From Phaeosaccion multiseriatum (taxonomy: Eukaryota; Ochrophyta, other classes): 64,000 nucleotides of DNA. Every line of letters starts with the position of its first letter. Position 1 is the stretch's first letter. Both the position numbers and the translations under genes were made by a program. Under the pieces are notes generated by a model. The model was not told the origin of the DNA. It made no database searches and saw only the letters and a list, made by a program, of their open reading frames with translations. Of the stretch, positions 52,666 to 62,128 are shown piece after piece. The DNA is taken from contig OZ218959.1 of the NCBI GenBank assembly GCA_965112735.1, positions 1,488,001-1,552,000 of the forward strand, in the 5' to 3' direction.

Positions 52666-54042
52666 TTGTTGTTGCTGCTGCTGCTGTCTGCCCATGCCCA
52701 TATGCCTGCCCATGGACCCATATGCCTGCGACTGCGGAGACGGATAGCTGCGCATGTCATACTGGGGAGCGTGCTAGGAGGGGAGGGAGGATGGCAGTGG
52801 ATGGCAGTGGAGGACAAGTGGGGGGATTGGGGAGGAAGGGGAAGGGGCGGGGTCAGTGGGGGAGAGAGAGAGCGTTTCAATAAGAGGCAAAACAAACAGG
52901 TGGGGAGTGTGGACGTCTTCACAAGTTAGTGCTGTGGCGTGACTGTCGGTCGGTCAGTCAATCAGGCCCACTCCATCCCCTCTCTTCTCTTGTCTTGTCT
53001 TCTCCGCTTCTCTTCTCTTCTCCCCCCCCCCCCCCTCCCTCTTTCTGTCCACCCGTTCTCCCTCTCTTCTCTTCTTCTCCCCCCCTCGCCCTCTCTCTAT
53101 CCACCCCTTCCCCTCTCTTCTCCTCTCTTCTCCTCCCCCCCCTTCGCTCTCTCTGTCCACCCGATCCACCCCATCTCCCTTCCGTGGGATATTCCGTGGG
53201 TGGTGATGACTCACATGCAGCCCCAGCCCGGTCTGATTGACAGGAGTCATGGTCATGGAGAAGGAAGGTGGCATGTGCGAAGGTGTAGCAGGGCCTAAGC
53301 CTGGAGAGCAGGGCAGAGCAGAGCAAGGCAGTTGGTGATACGGAGAGTAGAGCAGTTGGTGAGACAGAGCAGACCACGGGACTTACTATTTTAAAGCAGG
53401 TGAACAAGATAAAATAAAAACTAGAGTAAAAATAAAGTGAGAAGGATGGGGGCTTCAAGACGAACAAGAGAGAAACTACTGAAGCGAAAGCAGTGCAATG
53501 ATGAGACGAACGAGTTTTAACTCGCGGCCGGCCAACCATCTGCGCGCTCTCTTCTCTCTCTCTCTCTCTCTCTCTCGTTGTCTTCACTGTAGACAGGGAA
53601 GCAACGGGTGGAAGGGCCTACCCCCTAGGCACAGACACGTACTCACAGACATACACACGGCCCTCCCTCCCTCCCTCCCTCCCTCCTTACCCCCGCTCGC
53701 CCCCTCCCTCCTTCCCTCTCCCCTCCCCCCCTTCTCCCCCCTTCTCCCTCTCCCCCACCTTCCCTCCCTCCCTCTGTATCACCAACTCCCTTACCTGGGA
53801 AGGGGGACGTAGGCACCATGAGACTAAAGTGCGTGAGCTTGCCAGTGGAGTCATAGGTTGGCGACGCCCCTTGGAGCTGCGGAGAGGGATAGTGGTGGGG
53901 TGACTGTGGTTGCTCAGCGCGGACGGACACACACCAGAGAGAGGGGGGAGAGGGAGAGAGAGAGAAGAGGGAGAGAGAGGGGAGGAGAGAAAGGGAGAGC
54001 GAAGGAGAGAGAGAGGGAGAGAAACAGAGAAAGAAACAGGAG

Positions 54043-54076
<34 letters not shown>

Positions 54077-54253
54077 GAGGGCACCACCCAAAGACAGGAC
54101 AGGGGGTGTCAGGACAGGGGGTGTCAGGACAGAGACATTTGTAAGGACAGAGATAGAGTGTCAGGACAGGGGATGGCAGTGGATGGACAGGGGCACTGCA
54201 GAGGAAGACGTAGGTGGGGAAGCACACACACACGCTGGTGATACGCACAAACA

Positions 54254-54293
<40 letters not shown>

Positions 54294-54413
54294 GGTGATA
54301 CACACCTGCTGCGGCAACATGTTGAAGTTGTTGTGCGGGGCGTAATTATTCCCATCCTCGCCTGGCGAGGAAGGGCCGTAGCCCGAGCCAGACCCCTGTA
54401 TCATCACCTGATG

Positions 54414-54452
<39 letters not shown>

Positions 54453-56133
54453 ATGCTGTGGGGGTGCGCCTTGAGTGCGGTCTCGGAGGCTACCGAACAC
54501 AACACTTGTACTCTGCTGCGGCGGCGGTGACGACTGCTGCTGCTGCTGTATCACCACCTGCTCCTGCTCACTCTCCACCCCTCCTCCACTGGTGCTGCCG
54601 CTGCCGTCCCTTCTTGCCGCGGTGCCGGCTCCAGCATCACCAACTGCCACGGCGTTGTCACTGCTTGAGCTGCTACTATCCGCCGCCGTCGCAGCGGGCT
54701 CACGAGAGGAAGTGGCCTCTTGGGTACTGGCGACTGCGTCTCCTGCCGCATCACCAACGGCTGCCCCTGCTCCTGCCGCCCCTCCTCCCGAGCTCTGTTG
54801 AAGGTAGGAGAAAATAGTGCCCGAGCTCAGGACGGTAGCGTAGGAGGGAGCTCCCTCCACACCGGGGACCCTGGGTGCTGCTGCTGTATCACCAACTGCT
54901 GCTTCCGCGCTTCCTCCTTCTTCCCCTCCCCCCTCTCCGGCGGCAGCGGTGACAGTGGCTGTGCCCAGGGGGGCTGTGCCCGAGGAAGCGGTGGCGCCGG
55001 CTGCGACATTCGCGGCACCTCCTCCTCCTCCTCCTCCTCCTCCTCCTCCTCCTCCTCCTCCTCCTCCTGCTGCTCCTGTTCCTGCTCCTCCCGTTCCTGC
55101 TCCTCCCGTTCCTGCTCCTCCTCCTCCTCCTCCTCCTCCTCCTCCTCCTCCTCCTCCTCCTCCTCCTCCTCCCTCATCTTGTTCAATCTCGGCCACTGTC
55201 AGGGCCCTTGTCGGCGCCGTTCTTGTCGCTGCTGCTAACGAGGACAACAGAAAGCACGCCCGCGCAAACGGGTAGCGCAGCATCACCACCAGCAGCAGCA
55301 GTTGGTGATACACAGCAGGACAAGTGGACATGTGGAAGAGGAGAGGAAGAGATACTCAGATGGCAGTCCACGACACACACCTACGAGGTCTCGTCTGCTT
55401 CCCTCACAGGTCACAGATGGATCAGAAGCAATTCTATCTCTCTTGCCGTGTGGTGCCCCTCCCTCTCTCCCTCCCTTCCTTCCTTCCTTCCTTCCTTCCT
55501 TCCTTCCTCCCTTCCTTCCTTCCTTTCCTTTCCTTTCCTTTCCTTCCTTCCTCCCTTCCTTCCGTGCCTTCTTTCCTTCCTTTCCTTCGGCTTTCGCTCC
55601 GCCCACTGACCTTACCACCCACCCGTCATCACAACCCTCCTCCGCCTCTCACCTGTATCACCAACAGCAACAGCAGTAGAGCCCTGTCCTGCGCCACTCG
55701 CCTCCCGTATGCCTGCATCACAGCCCACCGAACCTCCCTGGCCCTGTATCACCAACTTCTCCTCCTCCTGCTGCTGTGCAGGGGTGGTGCCCTTCCCCGG
55801 GCTTCCCTCAGCAATATCATTTCCCCCCACGCTCACAGATGGCGCTACCTTCTGCCCCCCGCCGTCTGAGCAGCGGACTTCAGCGCCGTCCCTCCCCGCA
55901 TCCATTCCAGAGCCGCTGGGCAGCTCCACACTAGCAGAGCCAGAAGCGGCAGCGGCAGCAGCAGTTGGTGATACAGCAGCTGCGGCGGTTGTACTCGAGG
56001 TAGGAAACCCCCCCTTAGAAGGGTGGTGGGCACCGTGTATGGGGAGGGAAATACCCTTCCCACCCTTGTCCTTATCTCTGTTCCTGGCGCTTCGATCGAG
56101 CGTGTATACAGGCAGGGAGGAAGCCGCCGCCAT
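41280..56133 (-). CDS. PUF: Pumilio/PUF RNA-binding protein with Q-rich N-terminus and acidic intra-domain insertion
   Basis: Nineteen exons, 3' to 5' in gene sense from 56133-55653, 55234-54306, 53876-53795, 53300-53215, 52773-52575, 52355-52144, 51951-51640, 51394-51176, 50223-49828, 49045-48969, 46713-46637, 46064-45904, 45472-44492, 44200-44063, 43612-43502, 43320-43261, 42645-42569, 42343-42159 to 41374-41280, join in frame to 1625 residues. Residues 1-972 are low-complexity: Ala/Gly, then Gln/Tyr/Gly/Ser-rich (HHQSYGQQQ, MMMQQQEQYAMPYSDSQ). The PUF domain follows with eight repeats whose recognition motifs are CRVLQ, NYLFQ, TRSVQ, NHVIQ, CCVVQ, NYVVQ, SNVVE and NYVIQ. The UGUA-reading repeats 8-5 are close to canonical, so a UGUANAUA-like target in mRNA 3' UTRs is expected. 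About 260 acidic residues are inserted between repeats 4 and 5. Such proteins repress or localise mRNAs. The first exon may be preceded by a 5' UTR exon, since CCCCCAG lies just upstream of the ATG. Confidence 0.94.
41450..42140. repeat. GA-rich repeat tract in the last PUF intron
   Basis: About 690 bp of GAGA, GGGA and GAGT repeats between PUF exons 18 and 19; in gene sense this is a very long pyrimidine tract ahead of the last exon. A 75-bp-scale direct duplication (GAGTGAGAAGGACGGA...AGGACAGGAGAACGGGAGA) lies at about 41499-41635. Confidence 0.92.
42852..43202. repeat. 49-bp tandem repeat, seven copies
   Basis: Unit GATCCATTAGTGTGAGAGAG, then AATAGAGTCAACACCATCGT, then GAGGAGAAA (49 bp). 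The first copy carries a 5-bp insertion (ACAAC), one copy has CGTCAG and one has GACTAG instead of GAATAG. It lies in the PUF intron between exons 16 and 17. Confidence 0.93.
43880..44060. repeat. (CTCC)n array in PUF intron
   Basis: CTCC/TTCC repeats of about 180 bp between PUF exons 14 and 15. A (GAGT)n array of about 110 bp at 44255-44365 is in the preceding intron in gene sense. Confidence 0.94.
44575..45370 (-). other. Segment encoding the acidic insertion of the PUF domain
   Basis: This is the central part of PUF exon 13 (45472-44492). The exon opens with repeat 4 (ELCKDANGNHVIQRVLQLF), continues through about 260 residues dominated by Glu/Lys/Gly/Ala/Ser, including runs of Glu from CTC/TTC arrays and an Ala run holding the dispersed motif (44900-44940), and closes with FDSLNTHCAALSQHRHGCCV of repeat 5. 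There is no stop and no good internal splice pair that would remove it in frame. Confidence 0.85.
46065..46310. repeat. (GGA)n array of about 240 bp
   Basis: Pure GGA from about 46071 to 46302, then a G run and copies of the ATGGCAGTGGATGG motif (46313-46410). It abuts the acceptor of PUF exon 12, so in gene sense the array is the pyrimidine tract. A shorter array is at 45493-45560 next to exon 13. Confidence 0.97.
46868..48960. repeat. Octanucleotide (CACTGCCT)n satellite filling a PUF intron
   Basis: About 2.1 kb of CACTGCCT units with CACTGCAT, CACTACAT, CACTACCT, CACTGTCT and CCCACTGC variants. Longer-period blocks recur, such as CTGCCTGCCCTCACCCATTG at about 48124, 48668, 48797 and 48929. 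It fills almost the whole intron between PUF exons 10 and 11. Since 8 is not a multiple of 3, it reads as Leu-Pro-His-Cys-Leu-Thr-Ala-Ser in every frame and looks like a long protein, but it is not one. Confidence 0.96.
49255..49768. repeat. Second (CAGT)n array with CAGGAAGT variants
   Basis: About 510 bp of CAGT repeats mixed with CAGGAAGT and TAGTTAGT units in the PUF intron between exons 9 and 10. It is the same tetranucleotide family as the array at 23395-23976, but with higher-order units such as AGTCAGGAAGTCAGGAAGTC. Confidence 0.95.
50398..51133. repeat. 27/32-bp minisatellite, 27 copies
   Basis: Unit GTACTGATGGAGCGAGTGAA plus GTGAAGT. Three types occur: 27 bp with GTGTAC, 27 bp with GCGTAC, and 32 bp with one extra GTGAA. 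The first two alternate for long stretches and the 32-bp type occurs five times. It lies in the PUF intron between exons 8 and 9. Confidence 0.95.
52613..52690 (-). repeat. CAG array encoding poly-Gln in PUF exon 5
   Basis: CTG/TTG triplets on the plus strand, read as an uninterrupted Gln run in the PUF N-terminal region, between MGRHMGMGR and DATLLTASHY. Confidence 0.95.
55015..55175 (-). repeat. TCC/CTG array encoding poly-Gly blocks in PUF exon 2
   Basis: Two TCC arrays separated by a CCTGCTCCTCCCGTT repeat, read on the minus strand as Gly runs with Gly-Thr-Gly-Gly-Ala units. They lie directly after the conserved-looking start TVAEIEQDE of the exon. Confidence 0.93.
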
Positions 56134-57613
56134 AGCCTGGGGGAGACGAGGGGGGCTCGTTCCTCTTTCCTCTTTCCACCGTCGATCAGATCAGGGTCTT
56201 CTCAGGCCCTTCCTTATCTGCAGTCTGTACGTCTGCACCTCCCCCCCCTCCCCGCCGCTCGGGCACACCAATGCGTCCGTCGCACGGTGACCCGCTTGCT
56301 TGGGGAAGAGGAGGTGGAGGAAGGGGAGACTGCGCTTCCGTCCAAGGAGTACTCAGGTACTCTGATTTCGCTCCATAGTGCGGTGTCACGGAAAGTATTG
56401 TCTCTGGCGCTGCCCCTCCGTCTCCCCCGTTCGGGAGAGATGGAAATAAACTGCACAGAAAAACAATGAGGCGCGGTCCAGAGCGGGGGGGGTAGGAGGG
56501 ATGAATAATTAGCACTTCGATAGGAAGAGGTTGAGGCTGGTCCATCATGGTGAGGGAACTAATATAACCCGGGCTTTGGGCGCCCAAAACAAAAAACAAA
56601 TACTGCCGTCTTGAGCGCGCTGAGACAACGAGCAAGCGATAATGTCAGGAAAATTACCATACAAAGCGTGCCTACGTGTTGGAACGGCCGCCACTTCCAA
56701 GTTATTGCCAAACAACGTGGAAGAAAAGCAGATTCGACATCGGCGGCTGGCTTTCTGTGCCTATTGCCCGCAAGCCCTGCCTGCCATTCCGAACCCTTCA
56801 CTGAGAGGCAGGCTCCCTGTACAGGTGACAGGACATCCCGTGTCTATACTCGTCCAATCGGGCTGCTGTGAAAGAACCAGCAATAGCTTGCAGTCCCCTT
56901 TCTTCGTCAGTGCAACCCCTCACAAACAGGAGAGAAATTGTTCCACTTTTGACGAGAAAAATGCGTCTCCACGCCCCCCACCACCGCAGGAGATTCATCT
57001 CCCACAACTCACATGCTTCCCGTCAACACGTAGGCTGTTCGTCGAGCAGTTGCCCCCGCTTTTAACGGTATCAAAATCGCCCCTTGTGTCACCGAATCAG
57101 GGAGACCGTGCCCGCGTTATGAGTTCCAGTTTGGTGTGAAAGCCGAGAGGGGGGTGCATTTGCTTCTCAGGCGACCTGCTTCCTGTTTTGTTTGCTTCTG
57201 GCCGGCGCCAGCCGGCCTGCTTCCTGCTTCTGGCCGGTGCCAGCCGGCCTGCTTCCTGCTTCTAGCCGGCGCCAGCGCCCAGGCAGGTTCCAGGTTCTGG
57301 GGGAAAGCCTTTTAATAAGGCAATGATGAGGGCCAAGGCTGCTTCCTGCTTCCGCGCAGCCGGCCTGCTTCCTGCTTCTGGGCTGGCCTGTCTCAGAAGC
57401 ATGTCAGGGGCCGAGGGAAAGGAAAGCACGACACACACATTGGGCCCTCTGGGCCAAAATTACATGCAAGTGAAGCTAATGATGCTTCTATACACATGTA
57501 GCGCATACACCAATAAGAAGGCTTTGACTCCAATGACCCAATGATCGCTTGTACATGTATTGCACCATATCTTTGTTTATTAAATTACTTCAGTAAATTG
57601 TGGAAGGATGGAT
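56134..57613. other. Intergenic region upstream of PUF; promoter and possible 5' exon
   Basis: 1.5 kb between the PUF start and the stop of the next minus-strand gene, unusually poor in microsatellites. A CCCCCAG just before the PUF ATG suggests a 5' UTR intron. A 14-bp palindrome, TTTGGGCGCCCAAA, is at 56575-56588. A tandem block at about 57171-57380 repeats GGCCTGCTTCCTGCTTC and GCCGGCGCCAGC. A plus-strand frame at 56642-57139 (165 codons) is open but has no recognisable motif, so I do not call it a gene. Confidence 0.5.
57171..57385. repeat. Degenerate tandem repeat around GGCCTGCTTCCTGCTTC
   Basis: Four to five copies of a unit of about 35-45 bp with GGCCTGCTTCCTGCTTCTGG and GCCGGCGCCAGC, decaying to the right. 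It lies just beyond the 3' end of the 57614-64000 gene. Confidence 0.8.
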
Positions 57614-58095
57614 TCATTCCTCCTCCCCCCAGTTTAGTGTGTCCTCCCAGAAGTCAGAAGAGCCCGGCGGCTCAACCCCACCACCACCAACCCCCTTCTC
57701 GCTTGCCTGTCGCTGCTCCTGAGAGCTGCTGCTTCCACTCCTCTGCTGCTCCATCACGCCTCTCAGCCCTCCTTCGCCCCCCCCCCCAACCCGCCCCCCA
57801 CCCCCGCTTCCCTCCCCTCCTTCTCCCCCGCCTCCCGCCCACTCCCCTCCTCCCCCCGCCCCCCCTCCTTCGGGCTGTGCGTAGTTTAGTGGCTCGTAGG
57901 TCGGCGTTTCGACGGGCTTTTGCAGCTCCTCGTAGTTGTCCCCTGCCGCCACCGTATAATCTTCCTCCAGAAAGGCGATCCACTTGTCTCTCTCTTCCTT
58001 CTGTGCAGGTGTGAGGGCGGCGATACGCGCCGCCTCCTCTCTCTCCTTCCTCTGCAGAGGCAGAACACGTATACATACATACGTACATACATACA

Positions 58096-58129
<34 letters not shown>

Positions 58130-59324
58130 CACATACATCCAAGCAGTACAGCAGATAGAGCAGCGATGAGTGCCTGAATGCCGACAGTCGACGACAGGCA
58201 GGAGGAGCAGGAACCTGTCCATCGATCTAGAGGCCAAACTACACCCATACAACTAGACGCCAAACTATGCCCCTTCAAACCTAGATGCCCCGGGCGCAGG
58301 ACGACCCACAGCATGAATGAGACATTCAAAGAAAGACCCACACATGCGTCCGCACCGTTAACCTCCGACCATATATTGCAACCACCCTCCCGTCCCTCTC
58401 CTCCTCCTCCTCCCCCCCTCCTCCTTCGTACCTCTTCACAGTCGTCCAACGCCCCGTCAGCTTCGGGCTCCCAGCCACCCTCGCCGCCCGTCTGACCTTC
58501 AGGCAGAAACAACTCCTCCTGAATGTTATACCAATCAATCAATCAATCAGCCAACCAACCAACCGACAAATCCATCAATGCGCATGATTGATCAGTGCCG
58601 TCGAGCGATGCCACGGGGTGTCAATGGACGAGACACGCAGATATGAGGGAGTGAGACTGACGGACTGGCAGACTGAGTGACTTCAAAAATTCACTCACCA
58701 ACTTCTTTCTTAAACCCCTCCTTCCCTCCTTCTTTCCCCTCTCCCTTCCTTTCTTCCTTCTCTCCTTTCTTCCTCCCTCCCTTCCCTCCTTCCTTCGTTC
58801 CTGCACTAACCTGCTCCTCGTGGCTCAATGCATCGATCCCCTGAAGCTGAGAGACGTCCATACCAAACTGCTCTGCCACCTTCCTCCCCACCACGGTGCT
58901 GACATCCCCTGCGTCTCTGCGCTGCTTGTCTGCCTCCTCCTCTGCCATGAGTTGGGCGATCCTCGTCTCGAGGTCCTGGCGTTGGAGTTCGAGATCATTC
59001 ACCTCTTTCTGTGGACAGGGTGGACAGTGCTTCAATCAGTCAGTAAGTCAGTGAGTTAGTTAGCTAGTGACTCAAAGAGTGGACACACACCCACCCAAGC
59101 ACACCCACCTACATCCATACACACTGAAGAACACCCACGCACGCACGCACACACGCACATACCCACGCACACTCAAACACACACACCCATCCCCACGCAC
59201 ACCCAAGCGACTCACCCACACTCACTCACTTACACGCACTCATTCACACACTCAATCACACACACACGCAGACACACACACTTACACGCACTCACACACG
59301 CACGTTCACGCACTCACTCTCTCT

Positions 59325-59364
<40 letters not shown>

Positions 59365-62091
59365 TAAACCCAATCGCCACCCTCCGTGCCCACGTGCCTG
59401 CATCTCTGTCCTCGCCCCCGCGCATTCGAGCTGGCGCCGCTTTGTCTCTTCAAACAGGCGCAGCAGCTGCTCCGGACCGGCTGGAGGAGGAGGAGCATCG
59501 CCACCAGAGTCAGCAGAAGAGAGCCCCCCTGGGCCTTGCGCAAGCCCCTCTCCGCCCCCCTCCTCCTCCTCCTCCTCCTCCTTTGCCTCCTCTCTATTCG
59601 TGCGACTGATATCGGTGCCGCCCCGCTCCTTGTCCATGCCCATACCCACAATCTCGACGTCTTGTAGTCTCCCAACCCCCCTTCCTTCCTCTTGCTCGTC
59701 CTCCTCCTCCCCAACCGACGTGATCACAGCGTCAAGTATTTGCCCAGGTCGGATCCTTCGCTTTCTCTGACTGCCTCCTTTCCGCCCCTTCTTCACCTCC
59801 TCCTCCTCCTCCTCCTCCTCCTCCTCTTCGTCTTCCCCACTCCCCTCACGGAAGGTGTAAACAGGGCTGTGACCATCGATTTCTGCTCCTGCAAGTCCTG
59901 CTGCATCACCAACGGCCACGGCTGCTGTATCACCAACTGATGCAGCTGCCATGGCCTCCTTCGCCATCCTGCTTAACTCTCTGGCCAGCAGTCTGTCCTC
60001 ATCTACCCACTCTTGCAGCTCTGCCATTGCCTGATAAGAGAAGCATGATAGAGAAGCAAACACCACACCACCACCACCACCACCACCACCACAAAAACAA
60101 CAACATCAACAAGGGCATAAGGGCATAACACACTGAAACGGAAACGGAAACGGAAACGGAAACGAAATCTGAAACTGAACCTGAAACTGAACCTATACCC
60201 CAAAACTCACCCTGGCCTTGCGAAGGACCACGACCACCTGCTGCAGTCCAAGGTCAGTCCGTGAGGTGCTGATACGCTGCATCTCCGTGTTGGTAAAGAG
60301 GCGGTCAAGCTCCGTGCCTTCCGTACTCCATCCCGCCCACTCCTGTTGCTGTTGCTGTCGCTGGTGTTGCTGCTGCTGCTGTAGACCTGCTTCGCCCTCC
60401 GACCCCACCATCGCCAGCATGTTCGAGCCGCTCGCTGCAGGGCCGCCGCCCGCCGTATCACCAACCGCCAACCCTGCTGCCGCCGCCGCTGCTGCCACTG
60501 CCGCCTCTGCCTCTTCTTGCGGCGTTGGGGGTGTCAGGTACCCCTCGCCAGGCACTCGGGTAAGCAGGAAGGCTTTGAGCTCCGCTGCCTGCATACTCTG
60601 CTTGGCTGTGTCGGGCAGGTCTAGCGGGCGTGTGTGTGGGGGGGTATTGAGAAGACCAAGAAGAAGGGCAAGCGCGCGTGCGTGCGTGTGTGCGTGTGTG
60701 TGGAGGGGTGGAGAGAGGGGAAAGAGGGGGTGGAGGGAGGCCAGCAGCTGGTGATGAGCACAAATTGTGATAGACACACATACATACACACAAACAGCGC
60801 ACACACATACACACACATACACGCCCTCACACATATATGCACGCAAACACACACACGCACACACACACACACACACATACACACACTACAGGTACACTCT
60901 CGTCCCGTCCTCCCTCGCGAGTGGCAACAGAGTGGCAACTGGCCTTGTCTGTCAACCAGGTAGTACTTCAATGAGAGCACGGCAGACGGAGACTTACTCA
61001 GCGTTTCGTCGAAGAGCCACTGCCGCTCAGGAGTAGAGAAGCGATGCTGAGAGACAACAGAGAGGGGCAGAGAGTGGGACACAGAGACGCGGGTTGCGGA
61101 GAAAGAGAGAGAGACAGGAGGGGTGGGTTTGTATTTAGGAATGAATGAATCAATGAATCAATGAATCAATGAATGAATCAATGAATGGGTGCACAAGAGG
61201 AGCGCCACGTAAGAAGAAAGGTGCACTCCACAAGCAAAGCATGCCCCCCCCCCCCCCCCAAATCCCACCTGCTCCCTTTCCACCGTTGCAGTACAGGTGG
61301 CTCGGTACGTCGGGTCCAAGACGATGAGAGAGAGCAGAAACACCTCGGCATACTCCAATGCCTTGTCGTGCCGAGGAACCGCAGGTGAAGCCCCTACTGA
61401 CGAAGCCCTCCTCGCCCCTGCCAAGTGCGGTGGGCCTCGATACTCGACGAGGTCTTGCCAGTGATCCTCGTCCTTTGCCTTCTTCCCCTTCCACCCGCCT
61501 CCCCTGCCGCCCTTCTTGCTGTTGTTGAGGTAACGCTCGGCAAGCTTCTTCGCAGCTCTGCCCTCCGAGTTTCCCTTTACAAGAAGGGGAGAGGAGAAGA
61601 AAGGAAGGGGACCAAAACGGATTAAGGAAAAGTAAATGTCAGCAACCAGGACGGACAAAAGCAGCAGCAACAACACCGTGAGCCATACGTCCTTCTCCCT
61701 GTCTGTCTCCCTCACTCCCTTCTACCCTCCCTCTCCCCATCTCTCTCCCACGCTCGTCACCACTCACCACATGCATCATCTTGCCGCCTTCCACTTCAAT
61801 CACGGTATCGTACCCATTGCTGTCCTTCGTATCACGCTCTCGCTCCCTCGAGACGCCCCCCCCCCCCCACTGCTGCTGCCCCTTCCTCCTGCCCCCCCCT
61901 CCTCCTTCCCACCTCCCGCTCCTTGACCGCATCCTTCTATTGCCATCGCCCTCGCCAGACCGCCCCTTTCAAAGCGCGGAGCACCAACAGCACCGGCAAG
62001 AGGACGGCAGAGGCATATGAGCAGGAAGAAGCACGTCAGGATGAAGTCTCGGCCAGGTCGACCACGCCTTCCTTCTACAGCAGTTGGTGAT

Positions 62092-62128
<37 letters not shown>

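Noticed and set aside
56642-57139. 165-codon plus-strand open frame
   Set aside because: No domain, no hydrophobic or repeat pattern and no splice or context support; kept as an unproven frame in the PUF upstream region.
61990-62060. Minus-strand hydrophobic frame FILTCFFLLICLC as a membrane segment of the 57614-64000 protein
   Set aside because: It reads as the pyrimidine tract before the acceptor at 61967-61966; including it needs an unsupported extra acceptor.
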